In this document: piece after piece, positions 10,585 to 21,329 of the stretch | Position numbering within the stretch: the stretch's first letter is position 1 | How the letters are laid out: each line of letters begins with the position of its first letter | Origin: Locusta migratoria | Taxonomy: Eukaryota > Arthropoda > Insecta > Orthoptera > Acrididae | Assembly (NCBI GenBank): GCA_026315105.1 | Contig: CM048744.1 | Span: 350,983,168-351,047,167 of the forward strand | Reading direction: 5' to 3' | Length of the DNA: 64,000 bases | Program-made: the position numbers and the translations under genes | The notes under the pieces: model-generated | What the model saw: only the letters and a program-made list of their open reading frames with translations | What the model was told of the DNA's origin: nothing | The model's database searches: none

Positions 10585-10786
10585 GGTTGTTTGGTTGGGA
10601 TAGGGGACTAAACAACTGAGGTTATCAGTCCCCCGGTGGGGAGGGGAAGGAGTTAGGATAGGAAAAGAGGGGAGGGGGAAAGGAAATGCAGTCCGGGAAG
10701 TAAAGAAGGAAGGAAGACTTCATTAGCTCGGGGCCCTGTGCTCACCACGCACGTACTCACGAAAGAACCGTGATCCCCCTGGGTGG
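10585..10786 (-). mobile_element. SINE-5-like repeat sharing the SINE-2 target
   Basis: A repeat with GGGGACTAAACAACTGAGG, ATCAGTCCCC and a G/A-rich body. AGGAGGTTATG precedes it (10573-10583) and follows it (10787-10797), so it behaves as an insertion into one copy of the neighbouring SINE-2 duplication. Orientation is inferred from the reversed GACTGAT-type tail of the other SINEs. Confidence 0.7.
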
Positions 10787-10879
10787 AGGAGGTTATGAAA
10801 GGTCCGTTCCTACACTACGAGAAAGAAATCAGTACGTACGAGGTTTGGAACTTAAATAGTAGGTACACTGCTGTGGGGA

Positions 10880-12465
10880 CACTATGCAATGGAATCTACT
10901 TTTGTCGCTGATAGCACACGTTGTGGATATTAAACCTCTATTCAAGAAGAGGGATAAAGAGATACCATCAAACTACAGACCGATTTCACTTTTGCCAGCA
11001 TTCTCAAAAATTGTAGAAAAGGTAATATACAAGCAGCTTCTCAACCACCTGACCACGAATGACATTTTGTCCAAAACACAGTTTGGATTTCTGAAAGGTT
11101 CCGGTATCGAGACGGCTATTTACACTTACAGTGCGAATGTACTTCATTCATTAGATAATAAATTGCAAGCAGCAGGTATTTTCTGTGATTTGTCAAAGGC
11201 ATTTGATCGTGTGAACCATAACATCCTTTTAAGTAAATTAGAATTCTATGGGATCACGGGAAATGCTGCAAAATGGTTCAAGTCGTACCTCACTGACAGG
11301 AAACAAAGGGTGTCAGTGCAAGTGACTAGTGAATTAAGCCAACAGTCATCATCGGATTAGGAAGAAATTACATGTGGTGTCCCACAAGGATCCATCTTAG
11401 GGCCATTGCTTTTCCTGGTATACATTAATGACCTCTCATCAGTTACACTACCAGAAGCAGAGTTCGTTTCGTTTGCAGATGATACAAGTATTGAAATAAA
11501 AAATACGTCAAGCATAATTATAGAAAGGTCTGCTAATGATATTTTCATGAACATTAATAAATGGTTTAAAGCCAACTCATTGTCATTAAACTTTGAAAAG
11601 ACTCATTACATGTAAGAGATTTTTCCGACAGCATATGCATTAGGTATGAAGAAGAGCAGATAGAAGAGGTTGACAGTATTAAATTCCTGGGATTACACCT
11701 TGATAATAAATTTAGTTGGGAGGAGCACACGTCAGAACAGCAGAAACGACCCAACAAATCTGTATTTTCAATACGAGTGTTATCAGACATAGGAGACATA
11801 AATAACAAAGCTTGCATACTTTGCTTATTTTCATTCCATAATGTCATATGGTATAATATTTTGGGGTAACTCTTCAAGTCAGTGAAAAGTCTTCAGAGTC
11901 CAAAAGCGTGTAATACGTATTATTTATTCACGGACGTCCTGTAGAAGCCTCTTCAAAGAACCGGGTATATTAACTACTGCCTGTCAGTATATTTATTCCT
12001 TAATGAAATTTGTCATAAATAATATATCCCTTTGCCCAACGAACAGCTCAGTTCATAAATACAATACTAGGAACAAAAATGATCTACACAAGGACTTAAA
12101 AGCGCTTACTTTAGTTCAAAAATGAGTCCACTACTCAGGAACACACATTTTCAATAATGTAGCATCAAGTATAAAAAATTTAGCTACAAATAAAGTTCAG
12201 CCTAAGAGGAACCTAAAAGACTTTCTAGTGGCCAACTCCTTCTACTCCATTAGTGAATTTCTAAATTGTACCAAATGATGCATGCATCGGTACTCATACT
12301 ATATTAGTATTATTATCAGCTGAAAAAAACTTAAAAATGTATGTATCTGTATTTATATTATTAGTATTATCTATTATTCAGCTTGTAAATTTTGTTTCTT
12401 GACATGTTCCACATCCACGAGGATCTCCTCAACTTGGATCTACGGAACGAAAAACTAATCTAATC
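10880..12465 (+). pseudogene. CR1/Jockey-like LINE, 5'-truncated and broken
   Basis: Retrotransposon reverse transcriptase in one frame from about 10884 to 11613: SNYRPISLLPAFSK (RT motif), QFGFLKGS, FCDLSKAFDRVNH, then CGVPQGSILGPLLF and VSFADDTS (catalytic Asp pair). The frame is cut by TAG at 11358-11360, where related proteins usually have Trp. Another stop at 11613 is followed by frame-shifted thumb sequence (FLGLHLDNKFSW region near 11680-11720). The 3' end has the GACATGTTCCACATC motif and an AATCTAATC tail (about 12400-12465). Endonuclease and ORF1 are absent. Confidence 0.88.
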
Positions 12466-13035
12466 TGTCTACCTTACGGACTTGCCTGTCCCACGTCACC
12501 GGTGTGCCCACAATCAAGGAAAACTCCAGCCACTTGTGAGCGAGCGGTCTAACGTAACGGTGTCACTATGTTCTAGAAACAGGAACAACGGAATTGGACC
12601 AAGATTGAATTGCTGTTCGTTTTTGGACCATCACCTTGCGACCAGCTTTGTGAAAGAAGCGGCAACACTTTCTGTGCAACCCACCCATCACTTTGCTCAA
12701 GAATGCGCAGTTCCATACAGCGCAAGCTGTGGTAGCTCAGTTGGGTCCATGGAACTGGGAAGTACTGTACCATCCACCATACTCCTTGTGATTCCGAAGA
12801 TGAATGAACCACTTCGTGGCATTCGCTTCAGAACTGTTTCGGAGGTACGACAGGCAGTAGACTGCTCCATTCCCACCATCAACAGAACAGGCTCTGCTAA
12901 CGGTACTACGCCTTCCACATCGCTGGCAACGGGTTCTACACAACGCTGGTGACTACTTTGAAGGACAATAACAGGTGCATCCATGCAACACTTTTGTACC
13001 GATTGTGGATAAATAGTTGCCACTATTTAAGTTCC
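12466..13035. other. Unassigned sequence with overlapping open frames
   Basis: Both strands are open over 150 and 108 codons (12482-12952 plus, 12697-13023 minus), which suggests low stop density and not a proven gene. No motif recognised. It could be an old transposon relic. Confidence 0.35.
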
Positions 13036-13044
13036 AACCGTCGT

Positions 13045-13342
13045 ATATATATCTATATAAATGTGAATGTCTGTTCGGTGTACGTTTATCACATCTGAAC
13101 CACAAGACATAAAGAGCTACAAATTTGTACAGTTACTAATGTCTACCCGGGGAAGGCTTTAGCCACGGTTTTATGGCGATCGGATAGCTGTTTATCTATA
13201 TATATTAATGTGAATGTCTGTTCGGTGTACGCTTATCGCATCCAAACGACAAGACGCACAGACTTATATATTTGCACAGTTACTAATTTATATCTGAGGA
13301 TGGTTTTAGGCACGGTTTTATAGCGATCTGATAGATATTTAG
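13045..13342. repeat. Two tandem units of about 150 bp
   Basis: Units at 13045-13195 and 13196-13342 share AATGTGAATGTCTGTTCGG, TGTACG(T/C)TTATC, GCACAGTTACTAAT, a GGAAGG/GGATGG block and CACGGTTTTAT(G/A)GCGATC. They are followed by AACAATAATTACTCTTTG, which recurs near 20487 in the inverted-repeat element. This suggests non-autonomous elements of one family. Confidence 0.75.
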
Positions 13343-13780
13343 TAATTTGAAGAATATAACGGGAAATACGGAACAATAATTACTCTTTGAAAATGGTTTT
13401 ATTGATTGCATTGTTGCTTGAGGGTTGATAATGATAAAAGGGTGGAGTATATTGGGAACTTAAGTCTCCCTTTGTACACCATAGCAGTTCCATGCCGATA
13501 GCTAAAAGGGGGTGGAAGATATGGTAGTTGAAAGTCGTCAAATTATAAAAAAATTCGGACTGAAGGCCAGCGATGACGTTTGAGACTCTATAGCAAGGAG
13601 GTTACATATAGCGAAACGTGATGCCACAGACCATATCTTTGGTCTATGCGTGCTACAATGTCTTCAGCTCTTTCTCTGTAAGAATAAGCATACGAATAAG
13701 GAAATATTAGAATAAATAAATAGCACACTACTGAAAGATAGCTTGTCTATCATAATCAACCAACACGCGGGTTTAAGCTA

Positions 13781-13812
<32 letters not shown>
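13781..13812. repeat. (TA)n microsatellite
   Basis: Short TA tract directly after GCGGGTTTAAGCTAG, a motif often seen at ends of insect non-autonomous elements. Confidence 0.9.
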
Positions 13813-13816
<4 letters not shown>

Positions 13817-13857
13817 AAGTTACATAAAATTACTATAATACTTTAGTAATCCGGACT

Positions 13858-14018
13858 GGCCGTGGTGGAGTATCCGAGCGGTCTAAGGCGCCTCGCCGCG
13901 GAGCGCGCGGTTGCTCGCCGTCGGAGGTTCGAGTCCTTCTCGGGAATGCAGGCATGGGTGTGTGTGTTGTCCTTAGGTTAGTTTACCTTAGTTTAAGTAG
14001 TTTGTAAGCTACGGACTG
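13858..14018 (+). mobile_element. SINE-2, 3' end missing
   Basis: Good tRNA-like head (GTGGAGTATCCGAGCGG, B box GGTTCGAGTCC), then GGGTGTGTGTGTTGTCC. The match stops at CTACGGACTGG, before the tail. Confidence 0.85.
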
Positions 14019-14894
14019 GCGTGCTATCAAGAATTTCCCGTGGCCTCACTACTCGACAGTGATGGCACACTTAAGCGCCCGATAGCTGCCCAGCACATTG
14101 CCCAACGTTCTGTTTAATAACCGTGATCATCTTGATTGTCTGTACCAATGTCTTTAGCCATAAATACCTCCAACTTTTAGTGGGAGTCATATTTTATTTC
14201 TTAAATCAGAGCACAGTGTTGTGTACCTTAGATACTTTCCGTGCAGTTAAGACCGTTGATTTTCCAAATAATTTCTATTTCCAACTTAATCTCACATTTC
14301 TTTATTTATGTTCTTTTCATGGTCCTGTTTACTCTAACTACATAAAAATTTAAAAAATATGCCGCCGTGGGCGATGGCACGGTTCATCGCCCCCCCCCCC
14401 CCCCCGCTCTGAAGCCCTTTCTATACGAGTCGTGCAACATGCACAAGGAAGTCGTCAGCTGCAGCGCTCCTTGGGACAGACCTCCGAACTACGAAGCAGC
14501 GTTCACACGTTACGCATTTGTTGAGTCGTCTGCTTTACGCGTCTACTTCGTTTGTTGTCAACTTACAGCAAATGAATTAACATCACTTCTCGAAACTCTA
14601 TGATATGCTGTAACGATCAAAACATTTAATTGTGTTTTTGACTGCCACTGTGAAACTGTATTTCATTGTTTTCGTGCAGATCATACGTAACTACTTCGAT
14701 CACATGTGTTAACGTCCCCATTATAAAATGCGATTACATATTTCTAGCCCCCGCGGTTTGAGGCGCCTATGTGTATGATGCACAAGCTCAGGTGTCTATA
14801 CATAGACCTTTCACATTAAGCTTCAAATAATGCTCACCAAAAACAAATATTTCATCTGTTAACTACAGCATGTATCAGGAAAAATAGCAAATAT
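14019..14894. other. No recognisable gene; poly-C tract
   Basis: Contains a run of 16 C at 14390-14405. Frames at 14123-14353 and 14367-14603 lack any family signature. Confidence 0.5.
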
Positions 14895-15355
14895 TTTAGA
14901 AGAGTGTAATATAGACGACTTGCAGTTAAAATTTCATATAACGTGTGTCCAATTTTTATTGGGTGCAGAGATACAGCTCTTGGTATTTACAACAAACTGA
15001 TTTGGATATTTTGACCGGTTCTTTCGTCGGTTCTTGGTCGATCACCATATTGACTTTTATTTAAATGACGGGTTTTCGACGTAGTTTAAAGTCTGAATAT
15101 GTCCTACTAAGCCGAAAACCGGGTAACTAACTGGTAATGAACGTGTAGAACATACACAAAATACTACGTTTAAGTAAGTGTGATGCTGTACTACCAAGAA
15201 CCGACGGATAAATCAGAGAAAATTTCTTGATCTACATTTGACCCAAGTTTGTTTGGATTTCATGTTAACAGCTATATCTCTGTATTCAATAAAAATTGTA
15301 CACAGGTTATATTAAATGTTTAATGCTATTCCCCTATAGTATCACCTCCTAAAAT
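14895..15355. mobile_element. Fold-back/MITE-like inverted repeat
   Basis: The left arm (about 14895-15050) and right arm (about 15190-15355) are inverted copies. AATTTTTATTG, CAGAGATA(C/T)AGCT and GTCGGTTCTTGG are visible in one arm and reversed in the other. The loop of about 140 bp contains GGGTTTTCG and CCGAAAACCGG, which also pair. No coding sequence. Confidence 0.75.
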
Positions 15356-15423
15356 ACGACTGAGTCGAAAAACAATGTTCCTCTGAGCAGGAGACAAGTA
15401 CACATTCTCAAACAAATTTCCGA

Positions 15424-15773
15424 AAATGTTCAAATGTTTGTAAAGCTTATGGGACTTAACTACGGGGTCATCAGTCCCTAAACTTACAAACTACTTATGA
15501 ACTACTTACGAACTGGGACGGCACAAAAATCCATGCCCGAGGGAGGATTCGAACCCCCGACCGCAGTGGCCGTGCAGACCGTGACTGAAGCGCTTCAGTC
15601 CTTTTTTTTCCCCCCCATCTTGTTGATCTATGGTTCGCGGTCGTTCGTTTAGTTCGTTCGTAGTTGTTCGTTGAAAAGTTGGCTCAGCTTTTTTTATTAC
15701 AGAGAGCGTTTAGCCCCCTGACCGGGCACGCTGAGCCACGGCGCCCGGCGTCCTCTCGGCCACCGCGGCCGGC
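15424..15773 (-). mobile_element. SINE-1 split by another SINE
   Basis: The tail-side part (15424-15600) and head-side part (15751-15773, CCTCTCGGCCACCGCGGCC) make one SINE-1. ACAAATTTCCGA (15412-15423) and ACAAATTTACGA (15774-15785) are its duplication with one mismatch. Confidence 0.9.
15601..15750 (-). mobile_element. SINE-6 nested in SINE-1
   Basis: A 150-bp insert. Read on the minus strand it begins GGCGCCGTGGCTCAG, contains CTCTGTAATAAAAAAAGCTG and ends in a T/C-rich plus-strand edge. The head resembles a tRNA A-box region. The target duplication is too short to be sure of. Confidence 0.65.
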
Positions 15774-16489
15774 ACAAATTTACGACTTGGCTTCGCTTGT
15801 CTGCTGGGTTCTCTATTCGGTCGTCTGCGCATGCGCGAAGCACTTCCATACGCGTGATAGGACCCATCTTATTCATTCTACTAGCGATCGTATGCGTGCA
15901 TCTTGTGCAAGTGGACGCGTCTACACTGTACGCGGACGGCGTGACCGGTGCATCATGGGTAATCTCGTGAGCTCTCACTTCCCGTGTAGAAAAGACTTTA
16001 GTGCTGGCCCTGTTTGTAGCTGGTGACGCGACCAAGAAAGTTTGTTGCTACGCTCGTGTTACCCACTGCCGCTTGTCGGGTGGGTAATACCTGTTTGTTC
16101 CGCTCCGTACTCTTCCATTGTAGGCGGCCAAACGACTTGTTTTCACGACGGAGATAAGGCTGCCACTTGCTGCGTTAACGTCTTCCGTAATTAGAGTGCG
16201 TTCTAGTTATCTGTCTTTTAAATCAAAGCTATGGGACTAGAACTTAAAGCTAAAAGCTGTAACCGTACTCCAGCGGTGTACTTTGCAGGTACGTTACACA
16301 AGAGCTGCAAATTGACAATTAATTTCCCTGTCACATTTCTTGTCATCCTAGTGACAGAGACATTTTTCGTTCAGCTTGAGGTTTACTGCCGCAACAACGT
16401 CTGCGGGATTTACATGGATAGCCGTGTACCTGCGAGAATTCGGAGTTGAGAGAAGCGAGATTGGATGTGGCATGTTTTGCATAGGTAGT

Positions 16490-16686
16490 GGTCAAATGTT
16501 TGTAAATATATCGGACCAAACTGCGTGGTCATCAGTCCGTAGCTTACAAACTACTTAAACCTAGGTAAACTAACCTAAGGACAAACACACACACCCATGC
16601 TCCAGGGAGGACTCGAACCTCCACGGCGAGCAACCGCGCACTCCGCAGCGAGACGCTTTAGATCGCTCGGCTACTCCACCGCGGCA
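16490..16686 (-). mobile_element. SINE-2, full length
   Basis: Minus-strand copy with reversed tail TCAAATGTTTGTAAAT, ACACACACACCC, reversed B box CTCGAACCTCC, and head GCCGCGGTGGAGTAGCCGAG. No clear target duplication. Confidence 0.88.
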
Positions 16687-16789
16687 AATCTAACCAACTT
16701 TCAACCGAGCTTAGACCATGGTTTTCAGGTTTCCCTTGCTTGTCAGACTAACATCGTCTGGAAACATCGTCTTGCATTCAACATCTGAA

Positions 16790-16993
16790 AATCAAATGTT
16801 CAAATGGTTGTAATTCTATGGGACCAAACTACGTTGGTCATCAGTCCCTAGACGTACAAACTACTTAAAGTAAGGTAAACTAACCTAAGAACAACACACA
16901 CATCCATGCCAGAGGGAGGATCCGAACCTCCGACGCGGGAGGCCGCGCGATCCGTAACGTGGCACTCCAGACCGCTCGGCTACTCCCGCGCGG
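16790..16993 (-). mobile_element. SINE-2b variant
   Basis: Same body as SINE-2 but the minus-strand head reads CGCGCGGGAGTAGCCGAG, followed by a different anticodon-arm region. TCAACATC at about 16778 and 16994 is the likely duplication. Confidence 0.85.
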
Positions 16994-17264
16994 CTCAACA
17001 TCGGATCAAAAGAGATATCCGTGTACAATGATATGGATGGTTACCAGATTCTTGAACACTGTTTGTGATAATAAATTGTCTGAAATATATTAATGTTTTT
17101 CTTAAATTATGAGGTGAATTTTCTCATTTTTCAACCGATTTGAGATGGAAAGTCCATATACATTTACAGACTTACACATCCACTTCCACAAAGATGGGAC
17201 AGATATTCGGCCACGGCCTTATAATAACCTTGCCATCTGGCTGAAATAATTCAGAGAAGCTGAC

Positions 17265-17338
17265 TGCAAAAATATTTGTAAACCTATGGGACCAAACTTC
17301 TATGGTGAATAGTCCGTAGACTTACAAACTACTTAAAA
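17265..17338 (-). mobile_element. SINE tail fragment
   Basis: Only the 3' part (AATATTTGTAAACCTATGGGACC through ACTTACAAACTACTTAAA) remains. Family 1 or 2 cannot be decided. Confidence 0.7.
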
Positions 17339-17390
17339 TAATGAATACAGTAAATACAATATGTAGTATTAGTCACATTTTTATTGTTTT

Positions 17391-17429
17391 AGCAGATCGA
17401 TTTCGATCATAATGATCATCTTCAATGCT
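17391..17429 (-). ncRNA. Degenerate hammerhead-ribozyme-like motif
   Basis: On the minus strand: stem I AGCA, core TTGAAGA (C3 replaced by T), an extra T, helix II GATCA/TGATC with loop TTA, GAAA, palindromic helix III ATCGAT, C17, stem I TGCT. The layout is the same as the motifs at 35449, 36438 and 53418. The C3 change should remove activity. No Penelope coding sequence was recognised beside it. Confidence 0.55.
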
Positions 17430-18295
17430 CCTTCAATACAAGAAAACTCAGAAATCAGTACGGAGACCGAACACATAAAATAAACTCAAATCCAACCAAA
17501 TTGAAGAGTATAGTAAATTTACATACCAGTCATCGTAGTATCAACTAAGCATATCATATGCCATATTAGATGAATTGAACATGGATTTTTTGAACATTTT
17601 AGTATAGTGTCTAACCTTGAAATGAGCGACCTGCTTACAAAATCACGCAGCGTCGCTTTAGAAAAATGGCGTTACTAACTGGTATAGTGACATTTCAAAG
17701 TCACTGAACCAAATATAGTATATTTTATATTTTGAAGAATTAAAATGAAATGTAAGGGAGTTTCATTATCAATATATTCAGCAAAAAGAACAGAATATAC
17801 ACGATGAAACATGAATAATGTGAATAACGGAAAAGTTTCACGTTCTATTCATCAGTATGTTAATATCAAAAAAGAAAAGAACAACTGTACGACTACCCCT
17901 ATAGGGCGGTATCACTTATATTTTAAAAAAGAAGAAAGTGTTTCAAGCTTTAGATGAACCAAAAATACATAGACGAAAAAGGCTATTATAATGCTGCGAC
18001 TTCACATTTCTCGTGCTAAATGCACGTCACAAAGTGCACAGTTCAAAACACATACAGACTAGGTACATCTATAAAGCAGAACAGTTACAAAACCCAACTT
18101 AGTACATAGTGAAATATACAAAATAATAGCAGAAACAACCCAATGCCTTCGTCAGCTGTATATGTCACTAATTATAGTCATCACAATATGCGACTTGCTA
18201 CGAGACCCTATATATAGCAGAAAATATCTGCTTTAGATCAAATTGCACCATGAAGTCTTTGAAGTGTCACATAAATATCTGTTTGACAGATATTA
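17430..18295. other. No recognisable gene
   Basis: AT-rich sequence without coding signature. Confidence 0.5.
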
Positions 18296-18299
18296 CGAT

Positions 18300-18412
18300 A
18301 AGCACAACACATACACCCGTACCTGAGGGAGGACTCGAAACTACGGCGGGAAAGGTCGCCCATTGCGTAGCGTGACGCCTTTTAGACCACTCCGCCACGC
18401 GTACACATGGAC
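18300..18412 (-). mobile_element. SINE-2b head-side fragment
   Basis: Contains ACACATACACCCGTACC, a decayed reversed B box (ACTCGAAACTACGG) and the head-side CACTCCGCCACGCG. Confidence 0.65.
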
Positions 18413-18924
18413 ACACTATCATGTAAGACTAATGGGTTTGTTTATAAATAACAATTCAAGATATTATATTTTATTTAGCACGACGTAATTCCAATTTTTA
18501 AGCGCGTTTTTGTGCTATTCCATTTTAGTTTCGATGTGTCTGCTATGTGATATGTATCATACTATACTAAAAATGTATTACTTTATATTTGCTAACTCCA
18601 TGTAGGAACATCTTTGTAAATGTATAATTATATGTACGTTTGTTTTGTAAACATGTATGTGTACTGTACACAAAATGTTATTTCTAATGTTTGATATTGT
18701 GAGATTCTACACAAATGGGCCATCAAGAAACTGTAAGTAGAACTTCTTTTAAAGATTTAGCTATTTAATGTGTATAAAGACCGACCGATAACTTAAAATT
18801 TGTGCAATCTTCGCAATAACAACAAAATAATGCAGAAACTCACACGTCAGATTCAGGAACACCGCAAATGACATGACATAGCACAACACGTACTTGAAAA
18901 TGGGAATTATTTACCGAAAAATGT

Positions 18925-18928
<4 letters not shown>

Positions 18929-18991
<63 letters not shown>
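18929..18991. repeat. (TA)n microsatellite
   Basis: About 63 bp of pure TA next to GAATTGCTGTACGTTAGTCTC, a sequence repeated near 20300. Confidence 0.95.
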
Positions 18992-18995
<4 letters not shown>

Positions 18996-19885
18996 TTGCT
19001 GTACGTTAGTCTCGCTAAAACTGGAGAACGGCTGAACCAATGTGGCTAATTTTAGTCTCGAAATATTCGTGTAAGTGCAGGGAAGGTTTAAACGGTGATA
19101 AATTATGGACAAATTGCCCGTAAAGAGGAATGTCGGGAAAAACTGAAACAGATTTTTCCAGTGAGCTATCAATACCTTTCGTCCAATCGCGATAAAATTT
19201 TGTACATTTCATGTTGAAAGCAACAGGAAGGTTCGCATGAAATAAAAATTTGGAAAAGACACCCGGAAAGTAGGAAACTTTAGGAAAAACCTAAAGTGAT
19301 TTTTTTTCTATGACAGTTAAGAAGGAAAGTTACAAAATCCGAACGAAGTTCCTTTTTCTATGTGTTTCTAAATGTACTCAACACTATAAGTTGAGAACCG
19401 TTCATCCGATTGAGATAAATTTTGATCATTTGACGGTCAACGAAAGATGAACGTTCTTATCAACTAAAAACTTGGGAAAGTTACCCGGAAAATTTGAAAA
19501 TTTGCGAGAAACTGAAAGAGCTTTTTTCCATGGGATATCAATATCATTTTCTGATTGCGATAAAATTTTGCACATTTGACGTTCAAAGCAAGAATAACGT
19601 TCTTTTGAAATAAAAATTTGGGAAAGCTTTCCGGAAAACTGGAAAATTCAGAAAAAATAGAAAGATATTTTTCTTCATGAAATATCAGTACCATTCATCT
19701 GATTGCCATAAAATTTTGCACATTCGACGCTCAAAGCGAGAAGAATGTTTGAGTGAAGTAAAAGTTTGGAATAGTTTGCCAGAAAATAGGAAAAATTGTT
19801 TAAAGCTGAAAGAGCTCTTTTCTTTGGGATATCAATATCATTCGTATGACTGCGATAAAAGTTCGCACATTTGACGTTCAAAGAA
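18992..19885. repeat. Tandem array, period about 147 bp
   Basis: About five diverged units. Anchors near 19191, 19415, 19559, 19709 and 19853 all read as variants of TTGCGATAAAATTTTGCACA followed by TTTGACGTTCAAAG, a TTTGGGAAAG block and a GGAAAATT block. The array starts with TTAGTCTCGCTAAAACTGGAG, also found at about 20310. Confidence 0.75.
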
Positions 19886-19924
19886 ATAGTACATGCACAT
19901 TAGCAATTGCGAAGCATTGCCGCG

Positions 19925-20797
19925 TCGACTAGATGACCCGGTGAACTTCGTATCACTTACCTCTTAATACAAACCATACTAATTTAAATCATATGTATTT
20001 TAGACCAAGTAGCTTTATAAAGGCATCACCAGATAGTCTAAGAAGTGACTAGTTTGTGGGCGGAAAGACTGGGAAAATCACGCACACATGTTCAGGATAA
20101 TGTTCATGTAACATTCATGGAAGTTTAGGGAAGGTTTAAACGGTGATAAAATATGGAAAAATTGCGAGGAATGTTTAGATGTAAAACATGTAAAATAATG
20201 ACTTAGTTGTTGTGTTGGGTGCGTTCAGAAATATACTTTGAAAGAGCAAAGTTCGCTTTACTCGATCTGAACCCGTATATGAACTGTCAAAGATAAAAAA
20301 TGAATTGCTGTTCGTTAGTCTCGCTAAAACTCGAGAACGGCTGAAGTGATTTGGCTATATATCATTACATAAACCGCTGAGTCTGGTGTCGAGATAGCTT
20401 GAGAGCTGAAGTACCGGATAAGATACTTTAAAAAGTGTATAATTCAAGATATTTTTTGATTTGAAGTATATAAAGCGAAATATCGAACAATAACTACTCT
20501 CTGGAAAAGCTATTTACTCTTTGACTTCTTAGCTTTACCGTATCTCAGAAAATGCTTTTATTACTTGCCACGTCTGCGTAATTTGATTCAACACAAGGAA
20601 TACCGTGAACCTCCCAGCGCGTTTAATCCACATCCACGTGTGCGTGATTTGCCCACTCATTCCGCCCACTATCGAAGCGGTACTATCTGATGATGCTTTT
20701 ATAAAGCTACTGGGTCTAAAATACATATGATTTGAATTACTATGGTTATTTATTAAGAGGTAAGTGATACGAAGTTCACCAGGTCATCTAGTTGTGA
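19925..20797. mobile_element. Non-autonomous element with about 170-bp inverted ends
   Basis: CTAGATGACCCGGTGAACTT at 19929 is inverted at about 20775-20793. The match continues inward through ATCATATGTATTTTAGACC, AGTAGCTTTATAAA and GGGAAAATCACGCACAC (about 20095 and 20640). The interior carries the GCTGTTCGTTAGTCTCGC motif also seen at 18997. No coding capacity. Class unknown. Confidence 0.75.
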
Positions 20798-20822
20798 GCA
20801 GAAGCTTGGATTCATCTCTAAG

Positions 20823-20889
20823 CGCTTGTTAGGAAGGAAGGAAGGAAGCTTGGTGTTTAACGTCCCGTCGACAGCTTGGTCATTAGGGA
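20823..20889 (-). mobile_element. SINE-3 tail fragment
   Basis: Reversed GGAAGGAAGGAAGGAAGCTT, then TTTAACGTCCCGTCGAC and AGCTTGGTCATTAGGGAC. Confidence 0.85.
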
Positions 20890-21329
20890 CAGGCTTGTTA
20901 GGACAAGCCCCGCCTCTTTCTGCGAGTACAGCCAGCTTATGCTGTATAGTTTACAGATTTTAAAAGTAGCAACATGTAATGGGTTAAACCGTCACAGAAG
21001 GAACACGAAATTAAGCATCGCTTTAAACTGGAACTAATATCTACGAAATGTGAATATTTTATGGGACTTATTATGCGGGAGTATCAACGCTTTCTGCCTC
21101 TTTTTATTGTCCCAGCACTCAGTGAAGGACCATCTATTATTTTCTCTAGAAGGGGGGACGGGCGGCAAAAAAACCTATTTACTGACTTATTCTTCGCGAT
21201 TCGAGGACTTTGGTCTGGGTGAAGGAGGCGAGGTCATGTCACTTTCATTTAGCAGAGGTGTTCTATTTTCCGTTTTCTAAAAAGAAAGTATGATTCGTCA
21301 AGTTGCGCTTGCGTCTCATTTATATGTAA
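20890..21329. other. No recognisable feature
   Basis: No repeat or domain recognised. The frame at 21050-21280 has no signature. Confidence 0.5.

Noticed and set aside
12482..13023. Overlapping frames on both strands
   Set aside because: Neither has a recognisable motif. Listed only as unassigned sequence.
14123..14603. Two small plus-strand frames
   Set aside because: No family signature, and one contains a poly-C translation.
18840..19172. 110-codon frame with IYIYIY repeats
   Set aside because: It is a translation of the TA microsatellite.
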